DNA from: a virus
Reading direction: 5' to 3' (one strand)
DNA length: 64,000 nt
IMG/VR virus record: IMGVR_UViG_3300045119_000205
Span: 1 to 64,000 of that record
Shown piece by piece: positions 28,467-35,713 of the stretch. The notes beneath the pieces are model-generated. The model searched no databases and had not been told where the DNA came from. It saw only the letters and a list, made by a program, of their open reading frames with translations. Position numbers and translations under genes: made by a program. The stretch's first letter is position 1. Each line of letters begins with the position of its first letter.

Positions 28467-29167
28467 GCACCGATGTCTTGGACCTCAGCCACCACAATGG
28501 CGTCGAATCGTTCGCCGCGATTCGCAAGGCCGGGATTCTCGGGGTTATCCACAAGGCCACCGAGTCGGATGACTACGAGGACCCGACCTATAGCCAGCGT
28601 CGCGTCGATGCCCGGCACGCCGGGCTGCTGTGGGGTGCCTACCATTTTCTGCGTCCTGGCGACATGCACGCGCAGGCCCAGCACTTCCTGAAGACCGCCA
28701 CGCCCGGCACCGATGATCTGATGTGCGCCGACCACGAGGACACGGGCGTCAGCCTGGACGACCTACACGAGTTCCTGGCCGCGATCTGGACGCTGACCAA
28801 ACGCCGCGCGGTGATCTACTCGGGCCATGTCCTGAAGGAGCAGGTGGGCGACGCCGATATCCCCTGGCTCAAAGAGCACCAGCTATGGGTGGCGCAATAC
28901 ACCAGCGCGCCGCAGCCGGATTGGCCCAAGCAGATCTGGCCCCGGTATTTCCTCTGGCAGTACACCGACATGGGCAAGGCGCCGGGGGTTTCGGGTAACG
29001 TCGATTGCAACCGCGCCGGGGTGGATGATCACCATTTGCGGGCGCAGTGGGCAGGCGCCAAGCCGGAAGCTCCCGCCATCCCGATGCCGGGGCCTGAGCA
29101 CGTGGTGAAGATCACCATCGCCTCCCCGCCGGGGGTGCATATCATCGTGGAGAAGGTGATCGCTTAG
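28463..29167 (+). CDS. Endolysin, GH25 muramidase
   Basis: A 234-aa protein. VLDLSHHNG at residues 5-13, HKATES at 30-35, WGAYHFLRP at 57-65 and CADHEDTG at 88-95 are GH25 lysozyme landmarks, with D7, D90 and E92 as likely catalytic acids. GH25 enzymes cleave the MurNAc-GlcNAc bond of peptidoglycan. There is no signal peptide, so release needs a holin. The last ~35 residues form a short Pro-rich strand-like tail. Starts in ATGA overlap with the membrane coiled-coil gene. Confidence 0.88.
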   Translation: MSTDVLDLSHHNGVESFAAIRKAGILGVIHKATESDDYEDPTYSQRRVDARHAGLLWGAYHFLRPGDMHAQAQHFLKTATPGTDDLMCADHEDTGVSLDDLHEFLAAIWTLTKRRAVIYSGHVLKEQVGDADIPWLKEHQLWVAQYTSAPQPDWPKQIWPRYFLWQYTDMGKAPGVSGNVDCNRAGVDDHHLRAQWAGAKPEAPAIPMPGPEHVVKITIASPPGVHIIVEKVIA

Positions 29168-29283
29168 TCAGGAAACTTTACATCGCCACCAAAGCGAACG
29201 AGTTTTTGGCGGATTTCAGCCGTGGCCTCACGCTTGCATACGTGACGTTGCCGCCGCGTGGCGGTGTAAAGAAAGGGACCACA

Positions 29284-30012
29284 ATGCGAACGCACTATCT
29301 CATCATTGGGGCACTGGCAACGGCAGCCGCCGCCATTGCTTCGTTTCCTGCTCACGCTACGCTTCAGGTAGCTGCCGATTTCGGCGGCACCACCTTCCTG
29401 TGCGTGGACAACACGGCCTGCGACACCAGCCTGACTACGGGCGTGATCCAGATCGCCAACCAAACCATCGGTGGGATCACCGTCAATGGGTCGGTGCAGA
29501 CCTCGGTGGGCACGCCCGCCAATCCCAACCCGCAGGACATCCTGAACACGTCCTCGCTGAACCTGATCAACGTGGCGGGCATCCCGGTCAGCTACATCGT
29601 GACGATCTCCGACACGGACTTCGCTGGCCCGGTCAACCAGTTCTCGGCGACCACTTCCGGGGTGTGGCAGACCGCAGTCGGTTCGATAGCGACGACCAAG
29701 CTGTGGGCCGACGCGGCCAACGCGCAGGGCGCCAGCGCCATCAACGACACCCCCGGCACGCTCTTGGATAATTTCACCAGCACTGCCCTGCTCTCGGCTG
29801 ATAGCTACTCACACAACGCCAGCGGCGCGTTCGTTGCTGGCGCTGCGTTCTCCATCACGGAACAGGTCAGCGGCTCGCTGGCGGCGGGTGGCCAGCTTGT
29901 CAACCGTGGCCAGACCGCCATTCTCGAAAACGTCCCTGAGCCTGCCTCCATGCTCATCCTGGGCGCCGGTCTGGTCGGCCTGGGCGCGGCCTACCGTCGG
30001 CGGCAGGTATGA
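29284..30012 (+). CDS. Secreted PEP-CTERM protein 1
   Basis: A 242-aa protein; ATG 29284 follows AAAGGGACC. It has a Sec signal peptide (MRTHYLIIGALATAAAAIAS, predicted cut after AHA at residue ~25), a Thr/Asn-rich beta body (LINVAGIPVSYIVTISDTDF), and a C-terminal tail of VPEPASM, a hydrophobic helix and YRRRQV at residues 217-242. That tail is the PEP-CTERM signal, which exosortase cuts in biofilm-forming Gram-negatives. Its function is unknown; surface or matrix export by the host machinery is inferred. Such cargo is unexpected in a phage. Confidence 0.82.
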   Translation: MRTHYLIIGALATAAAAIASFPAHATLQVAADFGGTTFLCVDNTACDTSLTTGVIQIANQTIGGITVNGSVQTSVGTPANPNPQDILNTSSLNLINVAGIPVSYIVTISDTDFAGPVNQFSATTSGVWQTAVGSIATTKLWADAANAQGASAINDTPGTLLDNFTSTALLSADSYSHNASGAFVAGAAFSITEQVSGSLAAGGQLVNRGQTAILENVPEPASMLILGAGLVGLGAAYRRRQV

Positions 30013-30728
30013 GAAACTACCTTGTCGCAGGGGTGATGGCGGTGGCGATTGCCGCCTTCGCCCAGGTTGCTCCCGCCCATGCCATCGTACTGACTTCCGA
30101 TGGCATCACCTACGCGCTCGAAATGGGGGCGACAACCAATGGCGGTCTGACCCAGCAATTCGCCCTGGTCATTACCGGCGAGAACTCGATCACTGATCCG
30201 TTCGGCGGGCGCACCGGCATCAACTCGTTCGCGCTCAACGATTTCGGCGGCACATCGGTATCGGGTGTGATGGAAGGCACGCTGATCAACGGCGTCATCA
30301 GCCTTGCACCAAACACTGACTATACCTTCGTCCCCGGCGGGCTGGCCTCGGCGGGCTGCGATGGGACCGGCAATTTCTTCTGCTTCGACAACGGCCTGAT
30401 CCCGCCCATTCCGGCTGGCCCACTGATCACCGGACCCGTCGTCTTCGTCTTCGACGTGACGCTCCAGGCGGGCGGAAGCTGGGCGAACTACGCGACCAGC
30501 CAGCCGCACTTCAAGATCGACTGGGTCGGCGATCAGTCCAGCATCAACGCGCAGGGCAAGCTGGTGTCCGGCTATGACCTCGTCTCGTTGGAAATCGGGG
30601 TGGGGACGACCTGTCCAGACTGCGTGATCAATCCGGTGATCATCGACACGCCGGAACCCGCCTCGATGGCGTTGCTGGGGGTGGGGCTGGTCGGCCTGAC
30701 CGCTCTGCGTCGCCGCCGTGTGGTTTAG
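30009..30728 (+). CDS. Secreted PEP-CTERM protein 2
   Basis: A 239-aa protein, ATGA-coupled to PEP-CTERM protein 1. Signal peptide MRNYLVAGVMAVAIAAFA with cut after AHA at residue ~25. The body reads YALEMGATTNGGLTQQFALV ... DVTLQAGGSWANYATSQPHF, with cysteine pairs C114/C122 and TTCPDC. The tail TPEPASMALLGVGLVGLTAL plus RRRRVV (residues 214-239) is a full PEP-CTERM signal. It is unlike protein 1 in the body, so this is a functional pair, not a recent duplication. No exosortase gene was seen in the window; the host must supply it. Confidence 0.82.
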   Translation: MRNYLVAGVMAVAIAAFAQVAPAHAIVLTSDGITYALEMGATTNGGLTQQFALVITGENSITDPFGGRTGINSFALNDFGGTSVSGVMEGTLINGVISLAPNTDYTFVPGGLASAGCDGTGNFFCFDNGLIPPIPAGPLITGPVVFVFDVTLQAGGSWANYATSQPHFKIDWVGDQSSINAQGKLVSGYDLVSLEIGVGTTCPDCVINPVIIDTPEPASMALLGVGLVGLTALRRRRVV

Positions 30729-30801
30729 CATAGGCACATTGGTAGGCTTCTTGGTGGGCGTCGGGGCCACGATCACCGCTGCGACGCTCTACTATCGATG
30801 A
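30718..30801 (+). CDS. Tiny membrane peptide A
   Basis: A 27-aa peptide from GTG (MWFSIGTLVGFLVGVGATIT, then AATLYYR). It overlaps the end of PEP-CTERM protein 2 by 11 bp and is coupled by ATGA to the next tiny gene. One transmembrane helix with no charged residue before its final Arg. Too short for family assignment. Confidence 0.42.
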   Translation: MWFSIGTLVGFLVGVGATITAATLYYR

Positions 30802-30890
30802 TAGAAACTATATTCCTGATACTAATAGGTGCAGCCATTGTCGCCGGGCTAACCATCATGTTTCGGATCTGGCACGGCGATTTCGACTGA
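30798..30890 (+). CDS. Tiny membrane peptide B
   Basis: A 30-aa peptide, METIFLILIGA-type helix (starting MIETIFLILIGAAIVAGLTI) and a charged end MFRIWHGDFD. ATGA overlap with peptide A and position just before a strong terminator suggest both are the last genes of the lysis/cargo transcript. May act with the PEP-CTERM proteins or as lysis modulators; unproven. Confidence 0.45.
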   Translation: MIETIFLILIGAAIVAGLTIMFRIWHGDFD

Positions 30891-30907
30891 CCTTTGCGTG
30901 ACTATGA

Positions 30908-30946
30908 TGTGGGATGGTAGCCTAATGGGCTGCCGTCCCACATTTT
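30908..30946 (+). terminator. Strong rho-independent terminator after the lysis/cargo block
   Basis: TGTGGGATGGTAGCC (30908-30922) pairs with GGCTGCCGTCCCACA (30928-30942), two G-T pairs included, around loop TAATG, and TTTT follows. It separates the lysis/PEP-CTERM block from the adaptor and tail-hub genes, so those need their own promoter or antitermination. Confidence 0.85.
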
Positions 30947-30962
30947 ATGGCGGACCCCGGCC

Positions 30963-31742
30963 ATGCCAGCGCCCTTCGCGTCCGCCCTGACCTACAACCT
31001 CTACGTCACCCAGGTTGCAACCATGACGGTTGTCAACGTGCAGACGGTGAATGGCGTGGTGGTGGGCGTTGACGACGCCTTCAACAATCTCATCCCGCAG
31101 ATGCTGAACTACGCGGAACTGCGCATTCAGCGCGACCTCGACCTGACCCAGGCGCAGGTGACGGGGATCGCCTATTCGCTCACGACCGGCAGCCCGATGC
31201 TGGATATCCCGCTGGAAGATTTCATCGTGATCCAGACCATCGGGGTGGACGTGAACGGCCTGCGGATGCCGCTGATGCCGGTGACCAGAGAGTTCCTGCA
31301 AAATGTCTACCCGATGGGATCGGTCCCCGGCGCGCCACTGTATTTCGCCATCACCGGGGGCGACCCGGCGACATCGGGAAACACCACCAGGGGGCTGCTA
31401 TTCGGGCCGCCACCGGATATGGACTACCCGGTCTATATCGGCGGCACGCGGCGCATGGACACGCTCTACGAGAAGGCCACGCCCGCCCTGGCGGCCACGG
31501 CGACCACCTTCATCTCCAGCCAGTTGCCGGATCTGCTGCTGCAAGCGTCGATGATCTACATATCGCAATACCAGCGCAATTTCGGCGCGGCGTCGAACGA
31601 TCCGCAGATGGGACCGACCTACGAGGCGCAGTACCAGAACCTGCTGCGCATGGCCATGCTGGAGGAGGCCCGCAAGCGGTTCCAGGCGGCGGCATGGACC
31701 TCGCAGCCACCTGCCCCCGCCGCCAGCCCGACGCGGGGCTAG
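30963..31742 (+). CDS. Head-tail adaptor-like protein, second copy type
   Basis: A 259-aa protein. Features are an N-terminal helix region (DDAFNNLIPQMLNYAELRIQ followed by RDLDL), strand modules (LPLMPVTREFLQNVYP-like; PLYFAITGGDPATSG; DYPVYIGGTRRMDTL) and C-terminal helices (ASMIYISQYQRNFGA). This is the gp4/adaptor layout of podoviruses. ATG 31023 (MTVVNVQTVNG) is a possible alternative start; neither has a strong ribosome site. It stands 17 kb from the other adaptor-like gene, directly before the tail hub gene. Confidence 0.6.
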   Translation: MPAPFASALTYNLYVTQVATMTVVNVQTVNGVVVGVDDAFNNLIPQMLNYAELRIQRDLDLTQAQVTGIAYSLTTGSPMLDIPLEDFIVIQTIGVDVNGLRMPLMPVTREFLQNVYPMGSVPGAPLYFAITGGDPATSGNTTRGLLFGPPPDMDYPVYIGGTRRMDTLYEKATPALAATATTFISSQLPDLLLQASMIYISQYQRNFGAASNDPQMGPTYEAQYQNLLRMAMLEEARKRFQAAAWTSQPPAPAASPTRG

Positions 31743-31745
31743 GCG

Positions 31746-34070
31746 ATGCCCCATGCCTCCCTGAAGATCCTGCCGCTCGACACCAACGCCACCCCAACCC
31801 TTGGCGAAGCCGCCATCACCGACTGCAACCTCATCCGCTACGTGCCGGATGGGAAGTTCGTGCTGGTGCAGAAGCTGGGCGGCTGGCGGCGGTTCTGGCC
31901 GACCCCGTTCGAAACCATCCCGCGCGCGCTGTGGCCCTGGCAGGATCTGAACAACAACCAGCATCTAGCCGTCGGTTGCGCGCCGACCGCGACCCTGTCG
32001 GGGGTGCTGCAATCCATCGATTTCACCACCAGAACCGGGGCGAGTTCCCAGAACAACGTCACGCCGCATGAAGTCATCGACAATGTGCCGGTGAATTTCG
32101 CCACGGTGACGGGAAGCAATGTCGTCAACGTGGTTGACGCGCTCACCAACGTGACTGACTACGATTCAGTGTTTATCGCCACGCCCGTCAGCATCGGCGG
32201 CTTGGTGCTGTTCGGATTTTATCAATGCCATAATCTACTGAGCAGCACGGCATTTGACATCTGGGCATACGACATACTGGGCAACCCGGCCTATGCGACC
32301 TCCACGGTTCCCCATGTCGGCGGCGCGGTGCCGCTGTTCACGACGACAATCGCTTCGAACACCATAACCGTCACACTCGCGAACCACGGCTACGTCATCG
32401 GGTCGGAGTTCGTCGTGCTGATCCCGGTGGTGTTCAATGGGGTCACCATCATCGGCCACTACCCCGTCATATCGGTGGTGGACGTAAACAGTTTCACCAT
32501 CCTGTCCAACACGCTGGCGACCGCGTCGGGCGCCGTGTCGATGAACAACGGCAAGGTGAACCTGACGTTCTACATGGGCGCGGGCGCGGTCCCTGGCGGG
32601 TCGGGTTACGGGTTTGGCGGCTACGGGACTGGTGGCTACGGCACCGGCACCGGCATCGTTCCGGTGCAGGGCTACCCGATCTACGCGGAAGACTGGAGCC
32701 TGGATAACTGGGGCGAGATCCTGATCTCGTGCCCGGTGGTGCCGTTCTTCGTCAACCTGAAGATAACCGGCGCCACCGGCACTGGCGCCGCCGTCACGGT
32801 CACGTTCACGCCCGCCTACACCGCGCCGGTCGGCAACGTGATTCAGATCTACAGCATGAACCCCAGCACCTATAACGGCACCTACTACATCACCGCCTCA
32901 TCGCCGGGATCGGTGACGTTTGCCAGCACGGTAAACGCCACCTTCGTTTCGGGCGGGTCAGCCAACACCACCCGGCTGGCATCAAGCCCGATTTTCGCCT
33001 GGGACCCGAGTGGCGGCGAGCCGTTCTCCACCGTGATCTGGCAGGGGCCAGCGTCGAACGATGGCTGCTTCGTGGCCATGCCGCAGCGGCAGATTGTCGC
33101 CTGGGGGTCGAGCTTCACCGGCTACCCTGACCCGCTGCTACTCCGCTGGTGCGATGTCGAGGACTATACCGAGTGGGTGGCCAAGACCACCAATCAGGCC
33201 GGGTCCTATCGCCTTCCCAAGGGATCGAAGATCGTCAGCGCCCTCCAGGGGCCGCAGCAGGGGCTGGTCTGGACCGACCTGGGGATCTGGTCGATGCAGT
33301 ATATCGGCCAGCCCTTCGTCTATTCGTTCAACGAGCTTGCCTCTGGCTGCGGCCTGATCGGCAGGCGCGCGGCGGGCACCCTGAACGGTGTGGTTTACTG
33401 GATGTCGCAGACCCAGTTCTACATGCTGGGCGGCGGTGGCGTTCAGGTCATGCCGTGCCCGATCTGGGACGTGATCTTTCAGGACATGGATATCTTTTCG
33501 TCCGACAAGATCCGTTTTGCCGCCAATTCGCAGTTCAACGAGATCGCGTGGTACTTCCCCGAGGACGAGGTCCACGAAGTCAGTCGCTACGTCAAATACA
33601 ACACCGTGATCCAGCAATGGGATTTCGGCACGCTGGGCAGGAGCGCCTGGACGAACCAGAGCATTTTCGGCCCGCCCATCGGCGCCGACCCGGTGACGCG
33701 GCTGCTGTATCAGCACGAGACGGCGCTCGATGACGACGGCAAGGCGATGCCGTCATACTTCCAGACCGGTTTCTTCGTGATCAATGAAGCCGACATGAAA
33801 ACCTTCATCGATCAGGTCTGGCCGGATGCGAAATGGGGCGGCTACGACAAGACCCCGGCGGCCACGGTGAACCTGACGTTCTTTGTCAGCGATTATGCCG
33901 GGCAGACGCCGGTACAATACGGGCCATACCCGATGACCAAGACCACGACATTCGTCTCGCCCCGGTTCCGGGGGCGGCTGGTGTCGATCTACCTGGGGAG
34001 CACTGACGTAGGATCGTGGTGGCGTATCGGAAACCTGCGGTATCGATACATGCCGGATGGGAAGTTCTGA
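31746..34070 (+). CDS. Tail hub / packaged-DNA stabilisation protein (P22 gp10-like)
   Basis: A 774-aa beta-rich protein. The segment from ~residue 460, with LRWCDVEDYTEWVAKTTNQA, then LPKGSKIVSALQGPQQGLVW, TDLGIWSMQYIG and GLIGRRAAGTLNGVVYWMSQ, follows the gp10/tubular hub pattern seen in many podoviruses. The N-terminus LIRYVPDGKFVLVQKLGGW is typical too. It forms the lower tail tube closing the head. It follows the adaptor gene by 3 bp. Confidence 0.72.
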   Translation: MPHASLKILPLDTNATPTLGEAAITDCNLIRYVPDGKFVLVQKLGGWRRFWPTPFETIPRALWPWQDLNNNQHLAVGCAPTATLSGVLQSIDFTTRTGASSQNNVTPHEVIDNVPVNFATVTGSNVVNVVDALTNVTDYDSVFIATPVSIGGLVLFGFYQCHNLLSSTAFDIWAYDILGNPAYATSTVPHVGGAVPLFTTTIASNTITVTLANHGYVIGSEFVVLIPVVFNGVTIIGHYPVISVVDVNSFTILSNTLATASGAVSMNNGKVNLTFYMGAGAVPGGSGYGFGGYGTGGYGTGTGIVPVQGYPIYAEDWSLDNWGEILISCPVVPFFVNLKITGATGTGAAVTVTFTPAYTAPVGNVIQIYSMNPSTYNGTYYITASSPGSVTFASTVNATFVSGGSANTTRLASSPIFAWDPSGGEPFSTVIWQGPASNDGCFVAMPQRQIVAWGSSFTGYPDPLLLRWCDVEDYTEWVAKTTNQAGSYRLPKGSKIVSALQGPQQGLVWTDLGIWSMQYIGQPFVYSFNELASGCGLIGRRAAGTLNGVVYWMSQTQFYMLGGGGVQVMPCPIWDVIFQDMDIFSSDKIRFAANSQFNEIAWYFPEDEVHEVSRYVKYNTVIQQWDFGTLGRSAWTNQSIFGPPIGADPVTRLLYQHETALDDDGKAMPSYFQTGFFVINEADMKTFIDQVWPDAKWGGYDKTPAATVNLTFFVSDYAGQTPVQYGPYPMTKTTTFVSPRFRGRLVSIYLGSTDVGSWWRIGNLRYRYMPDGKF

Positions 34071-34429
34071 TGTCCACGTCCATGACGGATGTCCTGACCA
34101 CCCACAAGAACGTGGTCACCGCGCTGAACGGCTCTATCACCATGGCGCTCAATCTGGCGGGCAGCAGCGTCGCACCCGGCCTGAAGGCGCAGACCCTGGT
34201 GTCGGCGGCGCCTGGGCGCGTGGTGACCATCAGCGTGGTCATTCTGGGCACCACCACCGGCAGCATCTGGGATGCCAATTCGTTTGTATCAGCCACGCCC
34301 GCGCGGCTCATCATGACCATCCCCATGGCGGTCGGGGTCTACAAGCTCGACATGCCGGTGGCGTATGGGATCGTGGTCACGCCCGGCACCGGCATGACGG
34401 TCGCCATCTCCTACTCGACGGTGCTGTGA
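34070..34429 (+). CDS. Small virion-region protein, unknown
   Basis: A 119-aa beta-rich protein. TGATG overlaps join it to the hub gene upstream and the next gene downstream. Pattern MALNLAGSSVAPGL ... VVTISVVILGTTTGSIW ... IPMAVGVYKLDMPV suggests a small beta-sandwich. Probably a minor tail protein. Confidence 0.5.
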   Translation: MSTSMTDVLTTHKNVVTALNGSITMALNLAGSSVAPGLKAQTLVSAAPGRVVTISVVILGTTTGSIWDANSFVSATPARLIMTIPMAVGVYKLDMPVAYGIVVTPGTGMTVAISYSTVL

Positions 34430-35205
34430 TGCCGCTCGAAAAAGGGAAGAGCCAGGAAGTCATCAGCAGCAACATCTCCGAGATGATCCATGCCGGTCAT
34501 CCGCGCAAGCAGGCCATCGCGGCGGCCTTGAGCACGGCGCGCGCGGTGCGCGCGGTGCGCGCGCGGGGCGGCCGGGACCCAAAGCTGGTGCGCGAGCCGG
34601 GCGTCCCCGGCATGGCTCCGACGGGGCCAAACCTGCTCACGCTGGGGCGCGAGCCGCGCGAGCCGCGTGAACCCAAGCTCCCCAAGCTGGCCAAGGCGGC
34701 GGGCAATACGATCAGCACCCATGTGGGACCGATCCACAGCGGTGTGGCGGGGCGTACCGATCACCTGCCCATGCACGTCCCCCACGGCTCCTACGTGCTG
34801 CCAGCGGACATCGTCAGCGGCCTGGGCGAGGGCAATACGGTCAACGGCTTCAAGCAGGTGAAACGGATCTTTGGCGGTCTGCCCTACAACAAAGGCAGCG
34901 TCCCCTACGGCGGCACGGCAGCGGCTTACGGCCAGGGTGCGGCGCCCTACGCGCAGGCTTCCACGGCACCGTATGGTGGTGATTTGCCGGGAAGTGAATC
35001 GACCGGCGGACGGGTGAAGGACGAGGGAATGCCGGTGCCCATCATCGCCGCAGGCGGCGAATACGTGCTGCATCCCGGCGAGGTCGAGGCGGCGGGCGAC
35101 GGCGACCGCGACATGGGGCATCGTGTGCTGGACGAGTTTGTTAAGCGTTTCCGCGCAAAAACGGTTAAGACGCTGAGAAATCTGCCGGGACCCAAACGTG
35201 ATTGA
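34429..35205 (+). CDS. Virion-region protein with VISxNI motif, unknown
   Basis: A 258-aa protein. Its first 40 residues, PLEKGKSQEVISSNISEMIH then AGHPRKQAIAAALSTAR, are a motif common in phage proteins near tail genes. A basic linker (EPREPREPKLPKLAK) follows. The second half holds HVPHGSYVLPADIVSGLGEG and IIAAGGEYVLHPGEV, repeated in many phage internal proteins. Role unknown; perhaps internal virion or maturation. Confidence 0.55.
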   Translation: MPLEKGKSQEVISSNISEMIHAGHPRKQAIAAALSTARAVRAVRARGGRDPKLVREPGVPGMAPTGPNLLTLGREPREPREPKLPKLAKAAGNTISTHVGPIHSGVAGRTDHLPMHVPHGSYVLPADIVSGLGEGNTVNGFKQVKRIFGGLPYNKGSVPYGGTAAAYGQGAAPYAQASTAPYGGDLPGSESTGGRVKDEGMPVPIIAAGGEYVLHPGEVEAAGDGDRDMGHRVLDEFVKRFRAKTVKTLRNLPGPKRD

Positions 35206-35713
35206 ACCGTTCCCACTCGTTCATGCGCTGCGCGTCAGGGTTGGCACGCCCGAGGATGTTGATGGCGTGATGGCCATGGCGCTGAAGGCATCAGCCGAGA
35301 ACAGCTTCGTGCAGCCATTGCCCGAGCGCCTGCTGGAGGAGATCTATCCGCCGCTATGCCTGGATCGTGGCATTGTCGGTATCATTGGCGGCATCGATGA
35401 TCCTTATCAGGGCGCTATCGTTCTGCGCATTGGTAAGATGTGGTACAGTAATGAAGATGTGCTAGAGGAAAAGGCGGTGTTCGTGGACCCGGTGTATCGC
35501 GCCGCCAAGGGCGGAAGGGCGCGCCTGTTCTGCGAGTTCGCCAAGCGCGCGGCACTGGAAATGAACCTGCCACTGCTGATCGGCGTGCTGTCCAACGACC
35601 GCACCGAGGCGAAGGTACGTCTATACGAGCGCCAGTTCGGCAAGCCCGCCGGGGCGTTTTTTCTCTGGAACGCCATGACGGCGTCGGCCAAGGCGGCACA
35701 AAATGGGCGGTAA
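35198..35713 (+). CDS. GNAT-family acetyltransferase
   Basis: A 171-aa protein from GTG, overlapping the previous gene by 8 bp. The motif EEKAVFVDPVYRAAKGGRAR, then LFCEFAKRAALEMNLPLLIG, gives the GNAT strand, acetyl-CoA-binding turn and helix. It lies immediately before the large internal virion protein gene, a common phage location. Substrate unknown; host or virion protein acetylation is possible. Confidence 0.7.
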   Translation: MIEPFPLVHALRVRVGTPEDVDGVMAMALKASAENSFVQPLPERLLEEIYPPLCLDRGIVGIIGGIDDPYQGAIVLRIGKMWYSNEDVLEEKAVFVDPVYRAAKGGRARLFCEFAKRAALEMNLPLLIGVLSNDRTEAKVRLYERQFGKPAGAFFLWNAMTASAKAAQNGR

